Shown here piece after piece: positions 16,629 to 25,341 of a stretch of DNA of 64,000 bases. The notes beneath the pieces were generated by a model, which worked only from the letters and a program-made list of their open reading frames with translations, searched no databases and was not told the DNA's origin. This DNA is from Oxalobacter formigenes. Lineage in GTDB: Bacteria > Pseudomonadota > Gammaproteobacteria > Burkholderiales > Burkholderiaceae_D. Made by a program: the position numbers and the translations under genes. The stretch is taken from the NCBI RefSeq assembly GCF_027158485.1, contig NZ_JAMKYJ010000010.1. One strand, given 5' to 3'. How positions within the stretch are numbered: the first letter of the stretch is position 1; every line of letters starts with the position of its first letter.

Positions 16629-19373
16629 CTAATGGGCCTGGTCCCAGTTGTCTCCAACGCCGACTTCGGCTATCAATGGCACTTTGAGTCTGGCGACCTG
16701 CGCCATCAGTTCAGGCAGTTTTTCCCGAACCAGAACCAGTTCTTTTTCCGGCACATCCAGAACCAGTTCATCGTGTACCTGCATGATCAGTTTCGAATCC
16801 AGCTTTTCTTTTTCCAGCCAGTCCTGAACGGCGATCATCGACAATTTGATGATATCGGCCGCTGTTCCCTGCATCGGCGCGTTGATAGCCGCCCTTTCGG
16901 CAGCCTGACGGCGCGGACCGTTTGGCGAATTGATTTCAGGTAGCCAGAGTCTTCTTCCAAAAACCGTTTCCACATAACCCTGTTCCCGGGCCAGCTGGCG
17001 GGTTTCATCCATATAACGGGCAACACCCGGATAGCGCTCAAAATAACGGTCGATATAGTTTTTGGCGTCTGTGCGGGAAATGCCCAGATTGGAGGCGACA
17101 CCGAAAGCGCTCATGCCATAAATGAGGCCGAAATTGATGACTTTGGCATAACGTCTCTGGTCGGAGGTCACTTCCAGAGGAGTGATGTCGAATATTTCGG
17201 ATGCTGTCGCACGATGGACGTCCTGTCCATCGTGGAAAGCTTTCAGCAAACTGGCGTCGTCGGAAAGATGCGCCATGATCCTGAGCTCGATTTGGGAATA
17301 GTCGGCCGAAATGATTTTGTTTCCGGGTGAGGCGATAAAAGCTTCACGGATACGCCTGCCCTCTTCCGAACGGATCGGAATATTTTGCAGATTGGGGTCG
17401 TTCGATGCGAGCCGGCCGGTGACAGCTACAGCTTGTGCGTAATTTGTATGAACGCGTCCGGTTTCCGGATTGACCATTCTCGGCAATTTGTCGGTATAAG
17501 TCGTTTTCAGTTTCGACATGCCCCGGTAATCCAGAATGATTTTCGGAAGCGGGAAATCTTCAGCCAGTTTTTCCAGCACTTCTTCGCTTGTCGAGGGTGC
17601 GCCCGATGGCGTTTTCTTGATCATCGGCAGTTTGAGCTTGTCGAAAAGCAGTTCACCCAGCTGTTTGGGTGAATTGAGGTTGAAAGGCTGTCCTGCCGTT
17701 ACATAGGCATTTTCCTGAAGGCTGTCCATTTTCACGCCCAGTTCACGTGATTGGACATTCAGTTTATCGACATCGATCAGTACGCCATTGCGTTCCATTT
17801 TCTGAAGGACGATGGACGTCGGGATTTCGATTTTTTCATAGATAAAACGAAGGCCATCGTTTTCTTTCAGGCGTGGCCACATGGATTGATGAAGTTGCAA
17901 GGTCACGTCGGCATCTTCAGCAGCGTAGTGGGTCGCGACATCGATGGCGATTTCATCGAAGCCGATCTGGGAAGCACCTTTGCCACAGATATCGGTATAG
18001 CTGACCGGTTTGTAATCCAGAAACCTTTCGGACAGGCTGTCCATGTCATGTCGCCTGTGCGATTCGAGGACATAGGATTCCAGCAGGGTATCGTGAACGA
18101 TCCCTTGCAACCGGATACCGTAATTGGCGAGCACATGGCTGTCATACTTGAGATTCTGGCCGACTTTGTGTTTCTTCGGGTTTTCCAGCCAGGGTTTGAG
18201 TTTGTCGAGAACGGATTGCAGTGGAAGTTGCTCGCTTTGTTCCATGCTGTGATGAGCGAGAGGAATGTAAGCGGCATGACCGGGTTCGATGGAGAGGGAA
18301 ATTCCGACGAGTTTTGCGTTCATGACATCCAGTGATGTCGTTTCAGTATCGATAGCTGTCAGGTCAGCCTTGTCGATTTTTTCGAGCCATTTTTCGAGTT
18401 GTTTTTCAGTCAGGACGGTTTCATATTCCTTGTCATTGACAAATCCTGATTTTTTATCTTCCGACTCATCAAACAGTGCAATCTGTCCAGCTGCTTTCGG
18501 AGTTTCCTGACGGGCAGCATTCAGCTCTTTTGCCCAGCTCTTGAAACCGAAACGTTCAAACGCTTTTTTCAGGCCTTCGGTGTTTTCCGGTTTTTTAAGG
18601 AGCGATGTTTCGATGGAGGCGAATTTGTCCGGCAGTTCGCAATTCGTCCGGATTCTGACCAGTTCATGCGCCTGCGGAAGCCAGTCCAGCGACTGTCTCA
18701 GATTTTCACCGACCGCTCCGCCAATGTTTTGCGCGTTTTCGATGACGCCATCGAGAGTATGGTATTGCGTCAGCCATTTGACGGCTGTTTTCGGTCCTAC
18801 CTTGGCAACACCCGGCACATTGTCGGATGTATCACCAACCAGCGAAAGATAATCGACGATTCTTTCTGGCGGTACGCCAAACTTTTTGATGACACCTTCC
18901 CTATCCAGCACTTCATTGTTCATGGTATTGACGAGTGTTACCTTGTCATCGACCAGCTGGGACATATCCTTGTCGCCGGTTGAAACGATGGTATCGAACC
19001 CGTCTTCATGTGCCTTTACCGCCAATGTCCCGATAACGTCGTCCGCTTCGACTCCTTCCACCTGTAAAATGGGCCATCCCAGCATATCGACAAGCTCGAG
19101 AATATGACCTGTCTGTTCGACCAGATCGTCCGGCATGGCAGCCCTGTTCGCCTTGTATTCCTGATAGAGATCATTGCGGAATGTTTTACCCTTTGCGTCA
19201 AATATACAGGCACGGTATGCTGTGGGATAATCTTTCTGCAAACGGCGAAGCATATTCAGGAAACCGTAAATGGCTCCGGTAGGTTCCCCTGCGGAGTTGC
19301 GAAGGTCTGGCAATGCATGATAGGCGCGGTAAAGATAACTGGAACCGTCAACTAATAACAAAAGTTTGTTCAT
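16629..19373 (-). CDS. polA: DNA polymerase I
   Basis: Repair and Okazaki-fragment polymerase. The 914-residue product has all three domains: an N-terminal 5'-3' exonuclease (LLLVDGSSYLYRAYHALPDL, VEADDVIGTLA, STGDKDMSQLVDDKVTLV); a 3'-5' proofreading domain that keeps the catalytic DxE (TAIDTETTSLDVM, about residues 341-353) and YAAEDADVTLQL; and the Pol A domain (SADYSQIELRIMAH, RRYAKVINFGLIYGMSAFG, MQVHDELVLDVPE). Full length and intact. Its start codon abuts that of the divergent LOG gene (CATATG), so no separate intergenic promoter exists. Confidence 0.97.
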   Translation of the reverse strand: MNKLLLLVDGSSYLYRAYHALPDLRNSAGEPTGAIYGFLNMLRRLQKDYPTAYRACIFDAKGKTFRNDLYQEYKANRAAMPDDLVEQTGHILELVDMLGWPILQVEGVEADDVIGTLAVKAHEDGFDTIVSTGDKDMSQLVDDKVTLVNTMNNEVLDREGVIKKFGVPPERIVDYLSLVGDTSDNVPGVAKVGPKTAVKWLTQYHTLDGVIENAQNIGGAVGENLRQSLDWLPQAHELVRIRTNCELPDKFASIETSLLKKPENTEGLKKAFERFGFKSWAKELNAARQETPKAAGQIALFDESEDKKSGFVNDKEYETVLTEKQLEKWLEKIDKADLTAIDTETTSLDVMNAKLVGISLSIEPGHAAYIPLAHHSMEQSEQLPLQSVLDKLKPWLENPKKHKVGQNLKYDSHVLANYGIRLQGIVHDTLLESYVLESHRRHDMDSLSERFLDYKPVSYTDICGKGASQIGFDEIAIDVATHYAAEDADVTLQLHQSMWPRLKENDGLRFIYEKIEIPTSIVLQKMERNGVLIDVDKLNVQSRELGVKMDSLQENAYVTAGQPFNLNSPKQLGELLFDKLKLPMIKKTPSGAPSTSEEVLEKLAEDFPLPKIILDYRGMSKLKTTYTDKLPRMVNPETGRVHTNYAQAVAVTGRLASNDPNLQNIPIRSEEGRRIREAFIASPGNKIISADYSQIELRIMAHLSDDASLLKAFHDGQDVHRATASEIFDITPLEVTSDQRRYAKVINFGLIYGMSAFGVASNLGISRTDAKNYIDRYFERYPGVARYMDETRQLAREQGYVETVFGRRLWLPEINSPNGPRRQAAERAAINAPMQGTAADIIKLSMIAVQDWLEKEKLDSKLIMQVHDELVLDVPEKELVLVREKLPELMAQVARLKVPLIAEVGVGDNWDQAH

Positions 19374-20111
19374 ATGGAAGAAAACTCAAAAAACGCGCAA
19401 AAGCTGCACGAAATTACTGACGTCAATTATGCAACGATTTTGAAGGCACGAGAATCGTGGAGCATGTTCTCCATTATGTCAGAGTTTATTGAATCGACAG
19501 AGAGACTCTCGGAAATAAATCCTGCCGTGACGATTTTCGGGTCTGCCCGACTCCATCCTGACAATCCTTACTATATCAAATGCATGGAACTGGCGAGACG
19601 ATTGTCCGATGCCGGTTTTGCGGTTATTTCAGGTGGCGGCCCCGGCATTATGGCAGCGGCCAATCGGGGTGCCTATGAAGGCAAATCGCTTTCAGTCGGT
19701 CTGAATATCGAATTGCCACAGGAACAGGCCCCCAATCGCTGGCAGAATGTGTCTTTGAATTACAGACACTTCTTCGCCAGAAAAGTTGCGTTTGCCAAAT
19801 ACGCCGATGCTTTCGTTCTTTTCCCGGGCGGTTTCGGAACGCTGGATGAAATGAGTGAGGTGCTTACCCTGATCCAGACAGGAAAATCCCGTCGTATTCC
19901 GGTTATACTCGTCGGCAGCAAATTCTGGGAAGGTTTCATGAAATGGCTTAACGATACGATGCTTGCCGAGGAAATGATTCACAAGGAAGACATCGAGCTG
20001 ATGCAGGTTATCGATGACGTCGACAAGGTCATAGGAGCCATTTTCACCTTTTATGAAAAACGGGCTATCGGCCCTTCCGAAGAAGAAAGACAGAAAATGC
20101 TTTACCTGTAA
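19374..20111 (+). CDS. LOG-family nucleotide phosphoribohydrolase-like protein (TIGR00730)
   Basis: The 245-residue product has the LOG/lysine-decarboxylase-like Rossmann fold with both signatures: FAVISGGGPGIMAAANRGAYEGKS and VLFPGGFGTLDEMSEVLTL (the PGGxGTxxE motif). Family members hydrolyse the N-glycosidic bond of nucleoside monophosphates; the old lysine decarboxylase label is usually wrong. It has the longer form with FSIMSEFIESTERLSEINPAVTIFGSAR before the core. The ATG at 19374 directly follows the polA start codon on the other strand; no ribosome site is seen. No better start was found before the conserved ARESW segment. Confidence 0.85.
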   Translation: MEENSKNAQKLHEITDVNYATILKARESWSMFSIMSEFIESTERLSEINPAVTIFGSARLHPDNPYYIKCMELARRLSDAGFAVISGGGPGIMAAANRGAYEGKSLSVGLNIELPQEQAPNRWQNVSLNYRHFFARKVAFAKYADAFVLFPGGFGTLDEMSEVLTLIQTGKSRRIPVILVGSKFWEGFMKWLNDTMLAEEMIHKEDIELMQVIDDVDKVIGAIFTFYEKRAIGPSEEERQKMLYL

Positions 20112-20165
20112 AACTCATCCCTTTGTTACAATAGCAGCATTCATTTACTTTAAGGTGCCACAACC

Positions 20166-20579
20166 ATGCCAGTTCTTTTTCACTTCAGAAAAACCATAGC
20201 GTTGGCCGCGCTTGCGGTAACGTCTGTGGCTGTGGGACAGGAAGTTCAGCAGAAAGCTCCGCCTGCGGATCTTGAAATTATCGACGAAGTCGATCAGCCG
20301 GCCATTACCATCCGCAAACCGGATACGACAGGCGAAATTACCGAAAAACGTCAGGGCGGCATGGTTGAGGAAATCAAGGTGAAAAGTGGTCCGAGTACCT
20401 ATTATCTTTATCCGAACGGCCCGAATGGCGTTCCGGGTTCTTTCATGAGCAATGAAGTCAGACCGGCACTTTTCCGCGTCCATGAATTCGATGTCGGTGA
20501 AAAGAAACAGGATGAAAACAAGGAACAACAGCAGGAACCACTGAATGCGCCGGCACTGCCGCCTCCTTCCATGAAGTGA
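20166..20579 (+). CDS. DUF2782 periplasmic protein
   Basis: The 137-residue product begins with a signal peptide (FRKTIALAALAVTSVAVGQ, cleavage near residue 25). The core (PAITIRKPDTTGEITEKRQGGMVEEIKVKSGPSTYYLYPNGPNG) matches the DUF2782 pattern found between polA and thrB in many betaproteobacteria. The C-terminal third is low-complexity, rich in Lys, Glu, Gln and Pro (KKQDENKEQQQEPLNAPALPPPSMK), probably disordered. Function is unknown. It precedes thrB on the same strand; the synteny, rather than any motif, makes the family call. Confidence 0.8.
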   Translation: MPVLFHFRKTIALAALAVTSVAVGQEVQQKAPPADLEIIDEVDQPAITIRKPDTTGEITEKRQGGMVEEIKVKSGPSTYYLYPNGPNGVPGSFMSNEVRPALFRVHEFDVGEKKQDENKEQQQEPLNAPALPPPSMK

Positions 20580-20626
20580 AGCGGGTCTTGATGTCGAATT
20601 AATTTAGTCAATCACCATTACATCTC

Positions 20627-21586
20627 ATGGCAGTTTTTACATCGGTCAGTTTGCAGGATCTGACTCCCTGGATTTCATCCTTTTCTCTGGGGCAGGTACA
20701 CAGTATCAAAGGGATCAGTTCAGGTATTGAAAACAGTAATTTTTTTGTCAGGACCGATAAAGGTGAGTATGTACTTACTCTCTTTGAAAAGCTGACTGCA
20801 GAAGAACTCCCGTTTTATCTGAACCTCATGCAGCATCTGGCTCAAAGAGGAATCAAGGTGGCAGCGCCTGTCCCCGACAGGGATGGACGGATTCTGCACT
20901 TCCTGTGCGGCAAACCGGCTTCTCTGGTCACCAAACTGGAAGGCGACTGGCAACCGGAACCCAAACCGGTTCATTGCGCAGAAGTCGGTGACATGATGGC
21001 GAAAATGCATCTGGCCGGACGGGATTATCCTCTGGAGCAACCCAATTTGCGAGGTATCGACTGGTGGAGAAAAACCGCTCCTCTGGTTCAGGATTATCTC
21101 CCGGTGGAAGCTTCCCTCTTTCTTCAGAATGAAATGCGTTTTCAGGAAGAATTTGCCGATTCGGATCTCTACTGGAAATTATTTCGCGGACCGGTTCATG
21201 CCGACCTGTTTCGCAATAATGTCATGTTCAATGGCGACAAGCTGTCCGGTTTTTTTGATTTTTATTTTGCCGGTTGCGATACCTGGTTATTCGATGTGGC
21301 TGTTGCCATCAACGACTGGTGCATCGATCTTGAAACCGGTGAGCTGGATGACACTCGTGTCCGGGCATTTCTTGATGCCTATCATGCTGTGCGCCCTTTT
21401 ACACTTGACGAATGCGCTGCCTGGAAAGCAATATTGAGAGGTGCAGCCTTGCGGTTCTGGCTTTCCAGACTGTACGACTACTATTTGCCTCGTGAAGCTG
21501 AAATGCTGACGCCTCACGATCCCCGTCATTTTGAACGTATTTTGAGATTACGGGTCAATAAACCCGCTCCTGAACTGATTGCATGA
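20627..21586 (+). CDS. thrB: Homoserine kinase (ThrB, APH-fold type)
   Basis: Phosphorylates homoserine in threonine synthesis. The 319-residue product is the aminoglycoside-phosphotransferase-like homoserine kinase typical of beta- and alphaproteobacteria, not the GHMP-kinase type of E. coli. Seen: GISSGIENSNFFVRTDKGEYVLTLFEK (nucleotide pocket), PVHADLFRNNVMFNGDKLSGFFDFYFAGCDTWLFDVA, which carries the catalytic HxDxxxxN and the metal-binding D of FFDF. It overlaps the next gene by four bases (ATGA). thrA and thrC are not in the window. Confidence 0.93.
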   Translation: MAVFTSVSLQDLTPWISSFSLGQVHSIKGISSGIENSNFFVRTDKGEYVLTLFEKLTAEELPFYLNLMQHLAQRGIKVAAPVPDRDGRILHFLCGKPASLVTKLEGDWQPEPKPVHCAEVGDMMAKMHLAGRDYPLEQPNLRGIDWWRKTAPLVQDYLPVEASLFLQNEMRFQEEFADSDLYWKLFRGPVHADLFRNNVMFNGDKLSGFFDFYFAGCDTWLFDVAVAINDWCIDLETGELDDTRVRAFLDAYHAVRPFTLDECAAWKAILRGAALRFWLSRLYDYYLPREAEMLTPHDPRHFERILRLRVNKPAPELIA

Positions 21587-22347
21587 ATTCGATTACAGCT
21601 AAAACAGGCTTCACATGGATTGTGAACGGTTACGGCATTTTCCGTCAAAGGCCGTTTTTAATGACCAATCTCTTTTTCGGCTATATGATTGGCCTGACGG
21701 TGCTTGGCATCATTCCCTTTATCGGCCAGATTCTTCCCATCGTAGTGATGCCGGTATTTTCGTTCCTGTTCATGCAGACCTGTTACAAAATCGATTCGGG
21801 CACATATGTTTCATTTCGGGATCTCTTCAATATCTTCACTCGTCAGACAATGAACCGCCTGCTCTTGTTAGGCAGTTTGTACCTCTTGTATACACTGTTG
21901 TTGGCCGTCATTGCGATATTTGTCGACGGTGGCCTTCTGATTGGGACGGTTTCCCAACAGGCAGCAGAGGAACTGACTTCTTCACAGCAGGTCAAATTGT
22001 TCATGACGCTTGTTCTGGTCATTGCGCTTTATATACCCTTTGCCATGGCAGTCTGGTTTGCAACACCCTTGATCGGCTGGCAAAAGATGAGTATCGGAAA
22101 AGCCATTTTTTTCAGTTTTTTTGCCGTTCTCCGTACATTGAAAGCATTTCTTGTTTATATCTTCTGCTGGCTGGTACTCGGAATGTTTATGCCAGTCATT
22201 ATCGGAAGTGTTTTGATCCTTTTGGGATTCCAGAATGTGGCCATGTTTATCATGGTGGTTTTATCCGTTTTCCTGAGCATTCTGGCCTATTGTTCTTTTT
22301 ATCCCACGTATAAGGATGTTTTCGGACAGCCTGATACAGACAATTGA
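21583..22347 (+). CDS. BPSS1780-family integral membrane protein
   Basis: The 254-residue product has about six hydrophobic segments (for example NLFFGYMIGLTVLGIIPFI, LLLLGSLYLLYTLLLAVIAIF, AFLVYIFCWLVLGMFMPVII). It resembles the betaproteobacterial membrane family named after BPSS1780 that follows thrB; the loop WFATPLIGWQKMSIGKAIFFSFFAVLRT is the most family-like part. Function is unknown. Its ATG overlaps the thrB stop, so the two are probably translationally coupled. Confidence 0.75.
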   Translation: MNSITAKTGFTWIVNGYGIFRQRPFLMTNLFFGYMIGLTVLGIIPFIGQILPIVVMPVFSFLFMQTCYKIDSGTYVSFRDLFNIFTRQTMNRLLLLGSLYLLYTLLLAVIAIFVDGGLLIGTVSQQAAEELTSSQQVKLFMTLVLVIALYIPFAMAVWFATPLIGWQKMSIGKAIFFSFFAVLRTLKAFLVYIFCWLVLGMFMPVIIGSVLILLGFQNVAMFIMVVLSVFLSILAYCSFYPTYKDVFGQPDTDN

Positions 22348-22441
22348 TCATTTTTGAATTTTAAACGGTAAAATTCATCTTTATTCCCGTTTCGCCAATC
22401 CATTTTTTCATGCCATCGTCAAGAGGCTGTGAGGAATTCAA

Positions 22442-23323
22442 ATGAGTGATCTCGAACCCAAAATCAAGGCAGAAATATTAGCTGAAGCGCTGCCTTATAT
22501 TCAAAAATTTCACGGTAAAACCATCGTGATCAAATACGGCGGCAACGCCATGACGGAAGAAAAGCTCAAACATGGCTTTGCCCGTGACGTTGTTTTGCTC
22601 AAACTGGTCGGCATGAATCCCGTCGTCGTTCATGGTGGCGGACCGCAGATCGACAATGCACTCAGAAAAGTAGGCAAGAGCGGCACCTTCATTCAGGGGA
22701 TGAGAATTACCGATGAAGAAACCATGGAAGTCGTGGAATGGGTTCTTGGCGGCGAGGTTCAGCAGGATATTGTCATGCTGATCAATCAGTATGGCGGTCA
22801 GGCTGTAGGCTTGACCGGTAAGGACGGCGGCCTCATCCACGCCAGAAAGCTGCAGATGCCGGACAGGGAAAAACCCGGTGAATTCATCGATCTGGGTTTT
22901 GTAGGGGAAATCACTTCCATCAATCCGGCTGTGGTCAAGGCACTGCAGGATGATGCATTCATTCCCGTCATTTCACCGATCGGTTTTTCTGACGATGGAC
23001 AGGCTTTCAATATCAATGCAGACGTTGTCGCAGGTGAAATCGCCAAGATTCTCAAGGCGGAAAAACTGATCATGATGACTAATATTCCCGGTGTCATGGA
23101 CAAACAGGACAATCTTCTGACAGACCTGACTGCGGTCGAAATCGACCATCTGTTCGCCGATGGGACCATATCTGGTGGTATGTTGCCGAAAATCGGATCG
23201 GCTCTTGAAGCGGCGAAATCAGGTGTTAATTCTGTTCATATTATCGATGGCAGAATCGAGCATTCCCTGCTCCTCGAAATCCTGACAGAACAGCCTTTCG
23301 GTACCTTGATTCGTTCTCATTGA
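22442..23323 (+). CDS. argB: Acetylglutamate kinase
   Basis: Second step of arginine synthesis: phosphorylation of N-acetylglutamate. The 293-residue product has the amino-acid kinase fold: IVIKYGGNAM (phosphate-binding Lys-Gly-Gly), VVVHGGGPQIDNALRKVG, the substrate segment VEWVLGGEVQQDIVMLINQYG, and FNINADVVAGEIAKILKAEKLIMMTNIPGVMD. An N-terminal helix (residues 1-25, KAEILAEALPYIQKFHGKT) is as in arginine-sensitive hexameric enzymes, suggesting feedback control. GAGGAATT lies five bases upstream. It ends at a strong shared terminator with atpC. Confidence 0.95.
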   Translation: MSDLEPKIKAEILAEALPYIQKFHGKTIVIKYGGNAMTEEKLKHGFARDVVLLKLVGMNPVVVHGGGPQIDNALRKVGKSGTFIQGMRITDEETMEVVEWVLGGEVQQDIVMLINQYGGQAVGLTGKDGGLIHARKLQMPDREKPGEFIDLGFVGEITSINPAVVKALQDDAFIPVISPIGFSDDGQAFNINADVVAGEIAKILKAEKLIMMTNIPGVMDKQDNLLTDLTAVEIDHLFADGTISGGMLPKIGSALEAAKSGVNSVHIIDGRIEHSLLLEILTEQPFGTLIRSH

Positions 23324-23342
23324 GAAAGTATATTGACCAAAT

Positions 23343-23370
23343 AAAAAGGGCAGCGAAAGCTGCCCTTTTT
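23343..23370. terminator. Bidirectional terminator between argB and atpC
   Basis: AAAAAGGGCAGC / GCTGCCCTTTTT with a GAAA tetraloop: a perfect 12-bp stem with A and T runs on either side. Ends argB (plus) and the ATP synthase operon (minus). Confidence 0.9.
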
Positions 23371-23389
23371 ATTTAAATGACCGAAATCA

Positions 23390-23812
23390 TTAATGCTTGC
23401 GCCGCAATTTTTTAATCATGGCCAACTGCGCGACTGCCATTGCAATTTCTGCTTGAGCTTTGGCATAGTCGATCTGGGATTCACGATTCAAAATAGCGTC
23501 CTCAGCCAATTTCTTCGCTTCACTAGCCTTGGCTTCATCAAGATCTTTTGCACGGATTGCCGTATCAGCCAAAACGGTGACGGCATGCGGTTGAACTTCA
23601 AGAACACCACCGGCGACAAAGACGTATTCTTCTTCTTCCTTGCCGCTGACTTTAATACGCACAGCACCAGGCTTGATACGGGTAATCAGGGGAGCATGTT
23701 TTGGAAGGATACCCAGCTCGCCCAGTTCACCCGGCAACACGACGAATTCGGCTTCTCCAGAAAAAATCAGTTCTTCTGCAGAGACTACGTCAACATGTAT
23801 GGTGTTTGCCAT
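23390..23812 (-). CDS. atpC: ATP synthase epsilon subunit
   Basis: F1 central-stalk subunit that couples and can inhibit ATP hydrolysis. The 140-residue product has the N-terminal beta-sandwich (HVDVVSAEELIFSGEAEFVVLPGELGELGILPKHAPLITRIKPG) and the two-helix C-terminal domain (LDEAKASEAKKLAEDAIL to LAMIKKLRRKH). Last gene of the operon, 93 bases after atpD with a strong hairpin in the gap, which may lower its expression relative to atpD. Confidence 0.96.
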   Translation of the reverse strand: MANTIHVDVVSAEELIFSGEAEFVVLPGELGELGILPKHAPLITRIKPGAVRIKVSGKEEEEYVFVAGGVLEVQPHAVTVLADTAIRAKDLDEAKASEAKKLAEDAILNRESQIDYAKAQAEIAMAVAQLAMIKKLRRKH

Positions 23813-23855
23813 GTTTGAAACCTTTATGATGGTTCTTTGCTATTCGATTTTGTTT

Positions 23856-23886
23856 CTGTGTAAGAGTATTTTTTACTCTCACACAG
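23856..23886 (-). other. Intra-operon hairpin between atpD and atpC
   Basis: Arms CTGTGT-A-AGAGTA (23856-23868) and TACTCT-C-ACACAG (23874-23886) pair over 12 of 13 positions with a 5-base loop. No T-run follows in the operon direction, so it looks like an RNA processing or stabilising hairpin rather than a full terminator. Confidence 0.6.
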
Positions 23887-23905
23887 ATAACCCAATCACA
23901 AGCTA

Positions 23906-25282
23906 TTACATTCTTTCTGCTTTTGCGATTGCTTCTTCGATGGCACCGACCATATAGAACGCCTGTTCTGGCAGGTGATCCAGTTCGCCGTTGGCGATCA
24001 TCTTGAAGCCCTTGATCGTGTCTTTCAACGGAACGTATTTACCTGGAGAGCCGGTGAACACTTCAGCAACGGTGAAAGGCTGCGACAGGAAACGCTGCAT
24101 TTTACGGGCACGGGCAACAACCAGTTTGTCTTCAGGAGCCAGTTCGTCCATACCCAGAATGGCGATAATGTCACGCAATTCCTTGTAGCGTTGCAAAATA
24201 CCCTGAACCTGACGGGCAGTCTGGTAATGTTCTTCACCGACAACGAGTGGGTCAAGCTGACGGGATGTCGAATCCAGAGGATCAACGGCCGGATAAATAC
24301 CCAGAGATGCGATGTCACGGGACAGAACGACGGTCGAATCCAGGTGGGCGAAGGTTGTGGCAGGCGATGGGTCAGTCAAGTCATCGGCTGGCACGTAAAC
24401 GGCCTGAATGGACGTAATGGAACCGGTCGTGGTCGAGGTAATGCGTTCCTGCAGTTTACCCATTTCTTCAGCCAGTGTCGGCTGATAACCCACAGCGGAA
24501 GGCATACGACCCAACAGAGCGGAAACTTCGGTACCGGCCAGTGTGAAACGGTAGATGTTATCGACGAAGAACAAAACGTCACGACCCTGGTCACGGAAAC
24601 TTTCCGCAATGGTCAGACCGGTCAACGCAACGCGCAGGCGGTTGCCCGGAGGTTCGTTCATCTGGCCGTAAACCATGGCAACTTTATCCAGAACGTTGGA
24701 TTCCTTCATTTCGTGATAGAAGTCGTTACCTTCACGGGTACGTTCACCAACACCTGCAAACACGGACAAACCGGAGTGCTGTTTTGCGATGTTGTTGATC
24801 AGTTCCATCATGTTAACGGTCTTGCCCACACCTGCACCACCGAACAGACCGACTTTACCGCCTTTCGCGAACGGGCAAATCAGGTCAATAACCTTGATGC
24901 CGGTTTCGAGAATTTCCTGTGATGGGGACAGTTCGTCGTAAGCTGGTGCCTTACGGTGAATCGATGCACGATCTTCGGTCGCAATTGGACCTTGTTCGTC
25001 AATCGGGTCACCCAGCACGTTCATAATACGGCCAAGTGTTGCTTCACCGGTTGGAACCATGATTGGGTTGCCGGTGTTCTGAATTACCATGCCCCGACGC
25101 AGACCATCGGATGAACCCAGCGCAATGGTACGGACAACGCCGTCACCAAGCTGCTGCTGAACTTCCAGAGTCAGTTCGGAACCTTCCATTTTCAAAGCAT
25201 CGTACACCTTAGGCATATTTTCACGTGGAAATTCCACGTCAACCACAGCGCCGATACACTGAACGATTTTGCCTTCCGCCAT
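23906..25282 (-). CDS. atpD: ATP synthase beta subunit
   Basis: Catalytic subunit of F1. The product of about 458 residues has the Walker A GLFGGAGVGKTVNMMELI (about residues 140-157), the catalytic GERTREGNDFYHEM, RDQGRDVLFFVDNIYRFTLAG (Walker B) and the ALLGRMPSAVGYQPTLAEEMG hinge. The start MAEGKIVQCIGAVVDVEFPR at 25282 is chosen over a position five codons upstream because homologues begin there. Note DNIYRFT where most homologues have DNIFRFT, a conservative change. Confidence 0.98.
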   Translation of the reverse strand: MAEGKIVQCIGAVVDVEFPRENMPKVYDALKMEGSELTLEVQQQLGDGVVRTIALGSSDGLRRGMVIQNTGNPIMVPTGEATLGRIMNVLGDPIDEQGPIATEDRASIHRKAPAYDELSPSQEILETGIKVIDLICPFAKGGKVGLFGGAGVGKTVNMMELINNIAKQHSGLSVFAGVGERTREGNDFYHEMKESNVLDKVAMVYGQMNEPPGNRLRVALTGLTIAESFRDQGRDVLFFVDNIYRFTLAGTEVSALLGRMPSAVGYQPTLAEEMGKLQERITSTTTGSITSIQAVYVPADDLTDPSPATTFAHLDSTVVLSRDIASLGIYPAVDPLDSTSRQLDPLVVGEEHYQTARQVQGILQRYKELRDIIAILGMDELAPEDKLVVARARKMQRFLSQPFTVAEVFTGSPGKYVPLKDTIKGFKMIANGELDHLPEQAFYMVGAIEEAIAKAERM

Positions 25283-25341
25283 TTTTCGTTCCTTCAATAT
25301 AAATTATTCGTTTAATGCAATTCCATCTAACCGGTCACGGA

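Noticed and set aside
23975..24922. Long plus-strand open frame across atpD
   Set aside because: It is an antisense shadow of a strongly conserved gene and resembles no family.
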